Both the position numbers and the translations under genes were made by a program. Positions 35,839-47,601 of a stretch of 64,000 bases of DNA are shown one piece after another (the stretch's first letter is position 1; the number at the start of each line of letters is the position of its first letter). The DNA comes from Odiellus spinosus (taxonomy: Eukaryota > Arthropoda > Arachnida > Opiliones > Phalangiidae). The DNA lies in assembly GCA_963920705.1 (NCBI GenBank), contig OY987226.1:11472501-11536500 (forward strand). The letters run 5' to 3'. The notes under the pieces were generated by a model, which saw nothing but the letters and a program-made list of their open reading frames with translations, was not told the DNA's origin and ran no database searches.

Positions 35839-36152
35839 ACCATGGATTAATCAACCTCACAGGGATAATTCACTTTGGTAAAATGATTGTTCGAATCGCA
35901 CCTTGGTGACAAAAATTGTCTACACCGGAAGTTTCTAGCTACCGATACACGGGGTGAAATATTGAAGGGGAAAAAAACTTTAAAGCAGACGATGCTCTCA
36001 TGGATTACTTCCGGATTTGTATCGATAAGGGGGTAAAATTGAGGGGCCGGATAAAATGTCTGGCAGCCATGTTTGAAACAAACATCTTCAACTACTAGTA
36101 TAGCAAATCGTACCAGAGTGAATAATCCCTGTGAGGTTGATTAATCCATGGT
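35839..36152. mobile_element. 314-bp foldback element, ACCATGGATTAATCAACC ends
   Basis: ACCATGGATTAATCAACCTC and the block AGGGATAATTCAC at the left are mirrored at the right as GTGAATAATCCCT and GAGGTTGATTAATCCATGGT (one base difference). GCA (or TGCA, depending on where the end is placed) flanks both sides, giving a 3-4 bp duplication. The interior has no coding frame. Superfamily not assigned. Confidence 0.75.
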
Positions 36153-36627
36153 GCAACTAATACAGCGACGTCGGCCCCTTTTAGGTTGTGTTTTGGTTCC
36201 AAGAAATTAGTAAGTCGGAGTGATTTTCCTTCTCGGATCAACTCTTAATACCGTATCGGGACTAAAATTCTAATGAAGAGGGTGCGGTCTTGCTCTCAAA
36301 GGGAGAATGAAACCTAACATCAAGTGTTTTTGTTTCTTTATTTCAATTCCTTATCGTTTAAATGGGCCTAATCCACGATTAAAAAAATTACAAATATTAA
36401 ACTAGGAATATATTTAAAACTACTCGGAAAATAGGCTTAGCTGAATTCATGAAGATCCTGAATTTCTGCACAATAACTAATTGGATGTTATTGGAAGTCT
36501 CATGGAGATCTCGCCTTAACGAGGGGGTATTTCCTCATTGGTCGATGACCCTTCAATGCGAAGAAATCAGGATCTCCATGAATCCAGCTAAGCCTATTTA
36601 CCGTTTTAAGTTTATTTCTAGTTTAAT

Positions 36628-36863
36628 CGGTTTGAAATGGTAAAATCAAATCGATATTCAAATCGTCAGGAATCGTTTTAAGTGTCATGAATTTAAAAAT
36701 CGATTTATTGTAGCTTTATCTCTCGGTTGTTGAAACCGAGTCGGTATGAAACTAGTTCCCGAAGCGGTTTCAAGAAATAGAATTTAATTGATTCTGTTCA
36801 CACGACTCTAGCGAAACGTAATGAAACAGTTTAAATCGATTCCAAAGCCTAGTATGAAAGCAG
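36628..36863. repeat. Dispersed AATCGATTT/GTTTGAAAC repeat, nested copy
   Basis: This shares ordered blocks with 58,797-59,066, 39,965-40,135 and about 55,605-55,735: AATCGGTTTGAAA, AAATCGATTTATTG, GTTGAAACCGA, CACACGACTC, AGCGAAACG, GTTTAAATCGATTCCAA and TAGTATGAA. It is inserted in the right half of TTAA-family copy 3, between GTTTAAT and ATTTGTTT of the host sequence. Non-coding. Confidence 0.7.
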
Positions 36864-36894
36864 ATTTGTTTCTAATTTTTTTACTGGTGAATTA

Positions 36895-37071
36895 GAGATC
36901 GGGGTTTGGACAAAATAATCCACAACTATCAGTTAATCAGTTAATCACAAAAAAAAATAATCGGAAAATTATTCGCGATTCTATTGGACTTATCATAGAC
37001 TTTCCTCGAAAAATTTTAATTTATGAATAAACATAAAATAATCAGAAATTTCTTGTCCAAACCCCGATCTC
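36895..37071. mobile_element. 177-bp foldback nested in TTAA copy 3
   Basis: GAGATCGGGGTTTGGACAA at the left and its exact reverse complement at the right bound an A/T-rich centre. The host sequence resumes with GAATATTAGGTCTATTTAAACG, which corresponds to the ATTAGGCCTATTTAAACG seen in other copies. The GAATTAG and GAATATTAG segments on either side may be a worn target duplication. Confidence 0.7.
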
Positions 37072-37423
37072 AAGGCGAATATTAGGTCTATTTAAACGAT
37101 GAGGAGTCGATAAAAAAATCACTTGTTGTTAGGTTGCATTCCCACTTTAATCCAATTTAATCGAACAAGGTTTTTCATTTAGCCATAGAAATGACAGTTG
37201 CCCCTCGGAAAATCCTCAGAACTCATAAATATTTGAAGTATTTCCAAGTTGTTATTGCATTTCTGTATAACTTTATCAAAACGTCTCACTGTATACCTTG
37301 TGGCATATTCCTCAGACTTAATGAAAAGTAGCTTTCGTGGATGTTTGCAAACTCCCGCGTGATAGAATAACATATCGGACTCTATACACATATATCCAGT
37401 AATCTCTATATATTTTGTCTTAA

Positions 37424-37724
37424 AGAGAAACTTGGAGCTAAAAATGGAGCAGATTATGTATTTATTTTCGCCTATTCCACTAGTGAAAAAAAAATTTCAA
37501 ACAAATGTTAAACTAGAAATAAATTTAAAACTTACCCGGAAAATAGGCTTAGCGGGATTAATGTACCTTACACGGAAGTAATTTAGGATCTCCATGAATC
37601 CCGCTAAGCCTATTTTCCGGGTAAGTTTTAAATTTATTTTGTAAACTTATTTACTGTTGGATTAGGCCTATTTTAACGATATGGAATCGATAAAAAACAC
37701 CTGTTATTAGGTTGCATTCTCCCT
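37424..37724. mobile_element. TTAA-family foldback MITE, copy 4, with a different left end
   Basis: Flanked by TTAA (37,420-37,423 and 37,725-37,728). The right end is standard (GGTTGCATTCTCCCT) and the inner stem AAAATAGGCTTAGCGGGATT / GCTAAGCCTATTTTCCGGG is near perfect. The left end, however, reads AGAGAAACTTGGAGCTAAAA, unlike the other copies. A related end (GGGAACTTTGAGCTAAAAAT) occurs alone at 52,464, also after TTAA. This copy may be a chimaera of two TTAA families. Confidence 0.75.
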
Positions 37725-37728
37725 TTAA

Positions 37729-38571
37729 TTTTAAGCTTCAAGTTTCCCTTTAAGTTTAGATAAGACCATCCACTCGAACGTACATCAATCAAACTCATCT
37801 TCGTATTCATCATGGGACGCGAGCCACCGTAAAATGGGATCATGTTATCGCGAGAATTAGTTACTATTTTCAACACAAGCAAAGCTAGGATACCTTCATT
37901 ACCTATATATTAAATATTTCGTAGAGATGTAAAGGAGTCTTAAGATTTCATCTACTGAAGATTCAAAGCGATTCTTTAGTTAATGAAAATAAGATTAAGG
38001 TTACAGTACGTACAAAACTAGGATAACCTCTCTCTCTATATGAGGCTGTATACTAAATCATAGAAATATCAGAAGGAGATATCTTTGCTAATGCTGAAGA
38101 ATGATACTGAATTTGACTAACTCTATCCCCTGTTTGACACTCCATCTTCTTATACATAATTTTGAAACCTTTGGACCTGCGGGTCTTATATTCGACTTGA
38201 TAGAAATAATTGAACCAAGAGCGGGTTCAATCTTTTAAATACCCCAGACAATTAAATATTCCAAATCCTCAGCAAATCTTGAAATATTTTAACTAATCAG
38301 AAATACGGTAAATTTTTCAGATTTGAAATATAGTACAGATTTTGCACGGATGTGTCCTTTAAAAACAAAAACGCGTGGCTATATTTAGGAAACTATTCGT
38401 GTACCTGTTCTTAAAATATTGTAACATCGAATAGTAAACCTCCTACTCCTTTTCGTATAGATAGTTCTTCCCCAAAATATCTGTAAATTGATTTTAGCTC
38501 GGCACGCGACCTTTCTTCCCGTATGGCCATCCCCCTATTGCTAGTTGATTCTCAATATATAAACTCAATCC
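37729..38571. other. No gene seen
   Basis: No exon, tandem repeat or transposon end recognised. Confidence 0.45.
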
Positions 38572-38578
38572 ATAATAC

Positions 38579-38896
38579 CAAGAATCCATTCAGGTTCCAT
38601 AAGAATATGGGAGCATAGCTTTAGCCTCTGGTACCATCCTCCCAAACTTTGTAAGAAAAGTTCGTCTGCAATTTTTGCAACATTTGTACGCTTAGATCTT
38701 TTTTTCGGTCGGCTCCATTTTTATTACCCAAAATATTATGTCAAGGTCGTTAGTGGCGCGGGTTAATAATATAATGTCAGGAGCGATTTACTAGAAAAAT
38801 CGATTCGAAGCGGACGAACTTTTGCTACAAAGTTTGGGAGGATGGTTATTGAATCGCGGCCCTCAGATATTCTTATGGAACCTGAATGGATTCTTG
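38579..38896 (+). mobile_element. CAAGAATCC-family foldback, copy B
   Basis: It is bounded by CAAGAATCCATTCAGG and CCTGAATGGATTCTTG and flanked by the exact 7-bp duplication ATAATAC (38,572-38,578 and 38,897-38,903). It contains the family's central segment (GCAACATTTGTACGCTTAG, CGGTCGGCTCCATTTTTATT, GTCAAGGTCGTTAGTGGCGC). The copies are very similar over the whole length, suggesting recent spread. Confidence 0.9.
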
Positions 38897-38903
38897 ATAA
38901 TAC

Positions 38904-41900
38904 AGTTCTAAGCATAGGAACCCGTACTTCTAAACTATGTATGTACATTCAATCGTATTCCACGTACGAACTCGCGTCTATAGTTAGAACCGGGTTTATT
39001 TATCAACACGAAAAAAAAGTACGTCCGTTTCCATCTCCGCGATTCTTTTTCTAGAAGATGCTGCGATGGAAAGGTTCGTTCCTATTGTAAATTAAAATAG
39101 ATTTTTGACACGCAGTATATGGTATATTCTTTACGACAAAGTAACGGCGGAGAAAGATAAAAGTCGTATATGTAGCCGAGGTGTATATATTTCGTTGTTG
39201 ACTGGTTGGAGGGAAATGCCTCCCGATGCGGCCAGCAACCGGGGGTGTAGGACATCGTCCGTGTGTGTATATATAGATATATATATACCCAGGTAGTTAC
39301 GACTCAATAAGAAAAATACGTGACGCTCGCAAAATCTTCCTCTTTTCCTCCTGAAATAGAAAAAAGTCGATATCTTTCGCGATATAGAGAAAGCGATGTG
39401 TACTATATATAGGTGGCTTATTTTTGTGTCACGCGCTTATTTTTTAAATCAGGTCACTAGCAGCGAAACATGCAATGACCCAAAATTATTTAATTTACGA
39501 GAAATAATAATTCTTAACTGACCTTTCGTGATTTACCAAATATCACGGATTTTACCTATTTTCCAATTCCCTGTTTTTGTCGTTGTAAATTAATCCTTTG
39601 GGGCTGCGTTAAATATTATGCTCAAAGGTTTGAGCATGTTGGAATATGCACCCTAGTGCACAATTTACAAATCTTGAGTTTTATTATATCCTGGTGAAGT
39701 AATAGCAAAGTTTTCGATTCATCTCGAAATTAAATCTTAAATTTACAATAAATTAAATTGTAGTCCAAGAGCGTATCTGTGTAAATTAATGTGTTTATTA
39801 CCAATTACCGATCATTTTCAAGCAAATTTACACCCCCAAACATATTTGCGTTTATTGTATCTGTTAAATTACCATTTATACCCTTGTTCCAGGTTAGTTT
39901 ACATAATGGGGATCTAAGGTACTAAATTTGTTGTTACGTATTCAGTTTGAGAAAATATAATGAAGTCAGGTGTTCACGCATTATCTTTGTAAATCGATTT
40001 ATTGGTTGTTGAAACCGAATCGGGACGAAACTGATTTCCCAAGAAATTTCGAGAAATCAAATCGATTCACACGATTCATAGCGAAACGCTTTGAAAAGGT
40101 TTAAATCGATTCCAAGGCCTAATATGAACGTGGCTAAATTGGTCTCGCCCCAAACACGTGAATATCCTTTTAATTGCACGGAAAATTTCCGATGCGGTTT
40201 TTACACGCGCATGACGTTGTTGCTGTTTATTTCATTGTAATTCCATAGAACAACAAAATAAACTGGCTTACCTAATGAGGAAATGCATCAAAATTGGAAA
40301 TTTCCAACATAATTGTACCAAATAGACTAAATGAAATGATCGGAATTCAACAAAAGTGGACCCGAAGGCGTTTTAAATTTTGATCTACTTTCGTTGAATT
40401 CAGGTTAGTATTTGGTCGAAATCTATTGGAATACAATTTGGGCCATTGTAACATGTTGAAGTGAGAAGTAAAAGATTAAATTCGCTAGCTTGTCGCGAGA
40501 TCAATTTGATAACGGCTGGAATCGAGTCACTTTGCGTACTGTCTTCTTTAAATAGTGAAAATCACAAATTCTCTGGTCTTGACTCTTCATTAAAATTCAC
40601 TTTATTTCATTTGTTACGAGCGCGCAATCCCACCCACAGAAATTTCCTAGTATTGTTGAATAACCTTTCTCGTAAAACAATATTTATTTCCAATTGTCTC
40701 GCTGTTGCGCTCATGGTAAAGACACCATGGGGAACCTATCACCCCATTCGCCCGAAAAAAAGAAATAAACAAAAAAAAAAAAGAAGTTGTATAGGGACGT
40801 GAAAAACCTCAACAGGTTGATGCCGATCGAAAGGAACTGATGCGAAATCCCCGCATCTTCGGCAACACCCTTCACCTTTCAGTCTCCATCCTTTCTTCCG
40901 GAGGATACCGACCGGCGCCTGCTGATCCTAGTCTCTCCTTTTCCGATATATATCCCCCTTTCCCCTTCTAACTTTATCCAAGCGTTTCTAATCTAAAGGG
41001 CAAGTATCACTTTCAATTCCACCTGTTCAAAATTTACAAGAAAGGTTTTCAACAATTCTTATAAATAGCAAAGACTCGTGAAAAATCCCGAGATATTGCC
41101 TGAATTTTACAGACCTTTCTAGAACTTTCATGCGCTTTCGAGAATTTTCTAGACTTCTCCAATCTTTTCTGATAGTGGGATAGGGAGGGTGAGTAAAGGT
41201 TACGGACGGACGTACTTACGAATATAGGATTTTATTATGTTTTTATGATATATCCCATTCAAGACACTTTTTTTATAGGGAGAGTGAGGATTCTATATTT
41301 ACTATAAAAAATAATACTGGTTCGTGTATTAAAATATTCAGGAAATGTTACATAATTGTGCAAAAATATTGGAAAAGATTATGATTTAGGAATTTATTTA
41401 AAAAGAGACCCTCCAACTAATCAAAAGACTTTGTTTTTTGCTTCATAAAATATCCGCGTTGTTGTACGCGCGATTGTGAGCGTGATAATAATCAAGAACG
41501 AATCAAAGAGTGTACCCCTGGGATTTAATTAAACCAAAGGTGGTGAATCTTTTGTTTAATAGCTTTTAATTGAATACCTAATTAAGACAATATCGGATTA
41601 TTTTTTGTTCGTACAATTCAGAGACACTTCCTGAATATTTTTCTAAGCAGAATGAATAAAAACTAAATTTTCCTCTTCGTCCTAATATTGACAGTAAATT
41701 GCTAATAATAAGATTTAATAACATTACTTAATTTCAGATTGAGTTGCACAAACTTGTAAGAATATTATTTGATAATGCGATCTCGTATTAGTCGCGTAAT
41801 TACATAGCCCCACTAATTAACATTTTTAATCTATTTTAATTCTCCGATGCAGATTTAATGATACTTAAACGCCCAAACAAGGCTTTTGTTAAGATCGTTA

Positions 41901-42157
41901 TATAGAAACCAAATCAAAAATCCGTTAAATGTTCAACATATCACTTTTCATATTCTAAGATATGAATTGTTAACTTTTATCCGAGGTTTTATCTTCATGG
42001 AAATTTTGGTTTATATTCCATCACCAATCACGGTGCTTTTGATTAATCACGCTCCTATGGTGAAGCATTCAAGCATCATTTTAAGTATCACGGGAAAAAT
42101 GTATGAGAATGGTTTTTAAAGTTAAATTTAGACCTTTAATTCCATTTGAATTATTGA
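38904..42157. other. Long stretch without supported genes
   Basis: No exon could be supported. A diverged copy of the AATCGATTT repeat lies at 39,965-40,135. The plus-strand frame at 40,461-40,802 (113 codons) shows no domain, runs into a lysine-rich A tract and has no splice support. About 40,820-40,960 is somewhat richer in G/C. The rest is A/T-rich. Confidence 0.45.
39965..40135. repeat. Dispersed AATCGATTT repeat, partial copy
   Basis: Blocks GTGTTCACGCATTATCTTTG, AAATCGATTTATTG, GTTGAAACCGAATCGG, AGCGAAACG and TTTAAATCGATTCCAAGGCC match 58,797-59,066 in order. The left part of the repeat is missing. Confidence 0.65.
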
Positions 42158-42164
42158 GTGCTAA

Positions 42165-42460
42165 TAAGAATATGGGAGCATAGCTTTAGCCTCTGGTACC
42201 ATCCTCCCAAACTTTGTATCAAAAGTTCGTCTGCAATTTTCGCAACATTTGTACTCTTAGATCTTTTTTCGGTCGGCTCCATTTTTATTGCCCTAAATAT
42301 TATGTCAAGGTCGTTAGTGGCGCGGGTTAATAATATAATGTCAGGAGCGATTTACTTGAAAAATCGATTCGAAGCAGACGAACTTTTGCTACAAAGTTTG
42401 GGAGGATGGTTATTGAATCGCGGCCCTCCCATATTCTTATGGAACCTGAATGAATTCTTG
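42165..42460 (+). mobile_element. CAAGAATCC-family foldback, copy C, left end clipped
   Basis: The right end is complete (CCTGAATGAATTCTTG). The left lacks the outermost 21 bases and begins at TAAGAATATGGG. The flanks GTGCTAA (42,158-42,164) and GTGCTAC (42,461-42,467) match at six of seven positions, so the clipping happened at or after insertion without disturbing the target duplication. The length fits copies B and D minus 21 bp. Confidence 0.85.
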
Positions 42461-42467
42461 GTGCTAC

Positions 42468-43089
42468 CTCTATAGTTGTCCTTTGCGATAGTTGTCGAAC
42501 ATATTCGCTGTAATAGGGGCTTGAATCGATGGGTAACAGTCTTCACCATCTGGACGAGAAATGGTTCGAAAGAGGGAGACAACCGTAGTTCACGACCATC
42601 CCAGACATTCTCTTCATCTCCTTTAGATTACCTCTGAGAAGGCGTGGTTGATATACGGGCCATGGTATTAATATATATCGCGGAGAATGGAAGAGCCCCT
42701 AGAGACGCCGATTAATGTTTCCTCGATACCTATTAAAGGTCCTTTGATGACCAATAATAATAATAAAGTTTTCGTTGCTTCGACCGGAACGAATTTCGCG
42801 CCCACTCCGAGCTCCCTGAAAGGCTTAACTCTGTGCCGAAATACGGTAACTCCATATTTAACGATTAACTCAGTCAAATTGCGTACATTGTTAAGATCTG
42901 GAAACCTAGTATGGTCGGGGATTAAAGAAATATTTCAAAAGTTCAGAATATAATGATAGAGTGTTTCCTATAGTCAGGGGAAAGTAATATATTTAAAATT
43001 TATCCCGACTGACTTTATAGTCTAGAAATTTAATCCTTGCAAGATTCAATGAAATTTATGAAATTGAGTTCAAAATCAGAATGAAATCT
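42468..43089. other. No gene supported; two mirrored open frames
   Basis: Overlapping frames on both strands (42,668-42,877 minus; 42,687-42,953 plus) have no recognisable domain. The base composition is slightly higher in G/C than in neighbouring DNA. Left unassigned. Confidence 0.4.
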
Positions 43090-43850
43090 GTTGTTTGAAA
43101 AATATTTTTGATAGTGAAATAAATAAATTGATCAAGCTAGATGGACAGAGTAAAAATTTGGGAATTTTAAAATGCTTCTGAGAGTCATTTCTCAATTAAA
43201 TGAAATAGGACGGAAGGTTAAGTTCATGTCTGGGGATTTGAAAATTATTCCTAAGAGTCAGGGAAAAGTCTAGAAAATTAATAAAACAGGTTAGAAGATC
43301 AGCGTAAAGTCTGGATCGAAATTTGAATATTACTTCAGAGAGGTCGGAAAAATTCAAGGCCATAAATACAGGGTAATATCTGTGAATTACAAATTAACTC
43401 TGAAAGTCATGGAAAATTAAATAAATGGTCCGTGAATTTACAAATTACTCCTGAGAGTCAGGGAAAGGTCAAGAAATTAATTAAACAGGGCAAAAGGAAA
43501 CGGTAATGTCTGTGAATTTCAAAATTACTCCTGGGAGTATGAGAAAGGTCAAGGAAATTAACATTTTAGAAGGTCAAAGTAATGTCTGGGAATTTGAAAA
43601 TTACTCTTAAGTGATAATTAGAAAAGTCTAAGAAATTAAGATAGTGCAGGTTAGGGTAATGTCTGGGAACTTGAAAATTTCCCCTGAAAGTCAGGGGAAA
43701 GTCAAGGAAATAAATCTAAAATTGCAGACCAGGGTAAAAAATGAGAATTTAAAAAAATTACTGTACTGAGAGTCTTAGATGAGTCAAGGAAATAAAATAA
43801 AACATGGAATTATGAGAGTACTATAAATCGAAGCGTAAATTCAGGGTTAT
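43090..43850 (+). repeat. Degenerate tandem repeat of about 80-110 bp units
   Basis: Around eight units carry GTCTGGGAATTTGAAAATTA, CTCCTGAGAGTCAGGGAAAG, GTCAAGGAAATTAA and a variable A-rich spacer ending in CAGGTTAGGGTAAT. The core GTCAGGGAATTTGAAAAT recurs in the foldback element at 50,105-50,442, where it is also present more than once. The array may have grown from such an element. Non-coding. Confidence 0.8.
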
Positions 43851-45269
43851 ATCTGTATTTTTCTTCAGTTTTGAGTTTCTTTAGTCCATGTTTGATGATT
43901 AGAAATATGTATGAAACCAAATCATCCCAGCCAGGGATAATAAATTAATTTATTAATTAATTGAAAACTTATTTTATAAACGTACGTTACGCGTTATAAA
44001 ATCGTTTATAATAGCTTAATTTAACTACATTAATCATCATCCATAGTAATTTTCGAAAAAATGTAAAATGCGATATTTTCCCACCAAAACTAAATTCTTC
44101 ATATTGGAACACTAAAAGCGAAGGGTGTCTCAACTCTAACCAAACACAATTGGGAGGGGGTATATACTGAATATGGAAGAGCTTGCGGGGACTGGGCTTC
44201 TGTGGGTGGTTTAAGATAATACCAAGTTCCCTATATTCCCCTCGACCATAATAATGACTTTCGGCAATTAGTAGAATTTATCATAAACGGCTCGTAGGGA
44301 ATCGTATAACTTTTCGCGGACCCTATACTCGCTTTCAACGCTACGCAAATATAACCAGTTCCAGTTTTCAGCACGATGTATTTAATGCGCGCGTTACGAA
44401 GATACTGAGACATACGTGGTTTCTCTACATTCGCGTCTGTTAACCGATTAAAATGAAATGAACAATATAGTATTAATTAGTTTATATTTTCAGCAATTTG
44501 GAAGTTAGGTTATTTATACCAGCCATCTCTTAGAAACATACGAAACTCTTAGTCTTGGACGAACTGAAAATTAAGTATGATTCTTATTAAAGTTTCTATA
44601 GGAAAACACGGTCCACCATGACGTCCAGTTAGGAATAAATGAGACCTCATGGACTATTTAAAACACCGCCAGCTCTGTCCCTTTCCCCCTTCGCGAGGGG
44701 AAATAAACTTCAAGTTTTAAACATGGTGTCGAGCTAAAGACAACCATGCTTTAAAGGGAAAACATCAGGTTCTCTGAGCTCCAATTGTAAATAGTTCGAA
44801 TAATTCGTAAATTTCAATGCATATCGACCTTCGAAAACATTGTTACAGGAAATGGGATCTATTTGCATTGATCTATATCTCGTAGAATAGCACTTTCTTC
44901 ATGATGTATATAGAGGTATTAAATAAAGGACTAGATTAGAGGTATATACCCTGTAAGAGAGGTTCCCTAAATGGGACCAATTATATCCAGATTTGGTAAT
45001 ATATAAAGTTATGATTTTGCAAGTTAAATTAATCATCATAAATATTTCTAAGGACTTGAAAGAGATAGTCTCGTAGAATTAGGATTGGAATGAAATCATT
45101 GTTACGCATCAGTTATCGTGGACGTTTAATTGGATTTAAAAATGAATTTCCAGATATCCAGTATCATTTAATTCAGTAATGCTAATAATCGTATTTGCTC
45201 ATCTTACCACACTTATTGAAAATATGTTTTTGGTGCTCAAGTTAATTTCTAAAATTCTGAGTTAAATTT
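43851..45269. other. No gene seen
   Basis: A/T-rich DNA without supported exons. The minus-strand frame at 44,231-44,413 has no recognisable content. Confidence 0.45.
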
Positions 45270-45860
45270 GGTATTCAGTGATGAGTAAAATCAGACAATA
45301 TAAACCGATTACACCATTGGAAAGTAGACTTTCCCTAGATTATTTTAAGACAGTCAAATCATTGGCAATGTAGTAAAAGGGATAAGTTTCAGCGAAAGCT
45401 GTCCCAATCCAAATTGGATATATTCAACTTCCGGAAATCACTGCCACGCGATAGTGCGTGCAAAAGCCCGAAAATAACCCCTATCTTAAAATGGCCGTAA
45501 CTTTTCTTTATGACCTCTTAGGCATAAACTGATTGCACCATTGGAAAGCAGACGTTTCTTATATTATTTTAAGACAATCAAGTTTTGTTTTTCCATTCGA
45601 AAAATATGTTTCGCCACTGATATCTAAACTAAGCATAAGCCCGAAAATAACCCTCATCTTGAAATTGGCGTAACTTGAAGTCCTCTTCAACTTCCTAGGG
45701 ATAAACCGATTGTACCATTAGAAAGTAGACAAGCCTTAGATTATTGTAAGCCAATCAAATTATGTTTCTCCACTCGAAAAATAAATTTCGCCACTGATAG
45801 AAATTGAGCAAAATCCCGAAAATAATCCCCATCTCAAAATGCCCGTAACCTTTCTATACC
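45270..45860. repeat. Tandem 190-bp-class repeat, array 2
   Basis: Three units carry AAACCGATTACACCATTGGAAAGTA-type blocks (at about 45,303, 45,528 and 45,702), then TTATTTTAAGACAATCAA, TTTCGCCACTGATA, GAGCAAAAGTCC/CCCGAAAATAA and TGGCCGTAACTTT. The same block order occurs in arrays at 16,447 and 62,060; this array and the one at 62 kb share the CGCCACTCGA variant and are closer to each other. Confidence 0.8.
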
Positions 45861-47588
45861 ATCATTCCACTCATTGGCATAGTACTAGAATAATTCAATC
45901 AATGGAGTTTTAATTCTATGTGACTTATAAATTAGGTTAGAAAAAAAAATGTGTAAATCAAGCTTTTCTTTTAACCCACGTTAACCGGCTTCAGGTGATG
46001 GGAGCTTGAAAAACGTTGATAGAAAACGGTACTTTACAAACACGTGCCATTTCAAAGACAAACTTCCATTGTCATCAGCAATTGAGTCCTTTTGAAACAA
46101 AATCCGAAATTTATTCGAGCCTAATTTCGTATCTTTAATAATTAATCGCGAATTACGACGAAACCTTTCTAGCGAGTTTCGATAATGTTTCTTGGAATAT
46201 TTTAAAAGATTAAATCGATTGAAAATAACTTGTTTCCGAGAGTTTAGTATCTCTTTAAGGAATAATCCATTTTTAATGGGACATGTCGATCTTTTAAGGG
46301 AAATTAGAATATTGCGTGACTGCATATAGAGGACAAAACTCCCTTCGCTGCAATGAAGGGAGATATCCATTCTTTATATTATACGCCGAATTCGGGGGAA
46401 GAGATCAATACAATGAAAAAAGAAAACTTTCTAAATTATAATTGACGTTTGCGTAGGTTAAACCCGAGAATATACCCCTTTACTTTGCTCCATAAACGGA
46501 TAGGGTAATATTACTTTTATATTGATTGCAACAAATCTATTTCCATATTTTTATATCATCAACATATTGATATTGATTTTTAACTACGGTTCTCTGTTAG
46601 TGCGTGGATTTTTTTTGAATAACTGCAATAATTAGAAATTACACCAGTAAATTTTATAGTAATTAAAAAGCTTTATTATTCCATAATTGAACTAAATCAT
46701 CAGTCTTAACTATTTCAAGCCATAGGTGGAAATTTAGAGTATAGAGTTTTACCTAAGGTAAAAACTAGGCATATTTTGCATAAGGCTCCGAAAGAAAAAG
46801 AAATGGTGACAACCTCACATTTATTTTGTGAATTATTTTTTTGTTATTCTTGTCCCTTTTTAAAGGGAGGGTGAAGAGGAAAATGTTTATTTCTATGGAT
46901 TCTGCTTTTAAAAATAAAATAGACTCTCTAAATTGTGCACAATATCGGTCGTGAACCTCCTACTAATTAAAAGATAACCTCACCTTTGGTGTGATAAAAT
47001 TCCCCCGTCACGAACTCATGCGTAAAACAGCACGAGTCGAGGATATTTTACGAAGCCTTAGTCGAAGGTTCTCTTCTTATTTCAAGTTCCAAGATATGAA
47101 TCTTTTCCGATTTTTTTGCACAAATAGGAGACCTTTCCCAAATGTTTTAATACGCCAGCGAGTCTTATTATAGTAGAATCGATCGGGCAGGCACTTGAAA
47201 AATCTGCTGTTCAAAAGTTTTGAACACTTGATTTACCAAAGCTGAACTCGGAGCTCATTGAAATTCGAACTCATTGCACTGACAAAACTGAACATACTTG
47301 AACTCGGGTGTACATCGAATTCAAGAGTGTCTACCCCTTCGATTATAATCAATAATATATATATAAATATATATTCCTCTTCATGGTTCCTTTAAGAAAA
47401 GATATAAACAAGATTTAACCTTACATTTAGTTTCAACTTTTCAATCCAGGTAGTTTATAGTCCAAAGTATCACCTTACCTTTCCGTAGTTAGGTTTTTGT
47501 ATTGGTCCAAATGCATATACGTGACCCTCCGCCATTGTTTTCTATGTATTGATAATTCAGACAAATTTGGTTGGGGGAAACTTCTTGC
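45861..47588. other. No gene seen
   Basis: The minus-strand frame at 45,981-46,370 (129 codons) is the longest here but has no recognisable motif and no splice support. The rest is A/T-rich. Confidence 0.45.
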
Positions 47589-47601
47589 ATTCAACTTTTA
47601 T

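Larger units (their letters stand above)
36300..37146. mobile_element. TTAA-family foldback MITE, copy 3, with two nested insertions
   Basis: The left end AGGGAGAATGAAACCTAACA and right end TTGTTAGGTTGCATTCCCAC follow the family. The left flank is TCAA (one change) and the right flank TTAA (37,147-37,150). The inner stem GGCTTAGCTGAATTCATG / CATGAATCCAGCTAAGCC is preserved. The right half is interrupted by a block at 36,628-36,863 (GGTTTGAAATGG repeat) and a foldback at 36,895-37,071, giving a layered insertion history. Confidence 0.8.

Noticed and set aside
40461-40802. 113-codon plus-strand open frame
   Set aside because: No recognisable domain, ends in a lysine-rich stretch from an A run, no splice-site or codon-use support.
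42668-42953. Overlapping open frames on opposite strands
   Set aside because: Mirror frames over the same DNA with no recognisable family; at most one could be real and neither has support.
45981-46370. 129-codon minus-strand open frame
   Set aside because: No recognised motif, and its composition follows the local A/T-rich background; likely chance.
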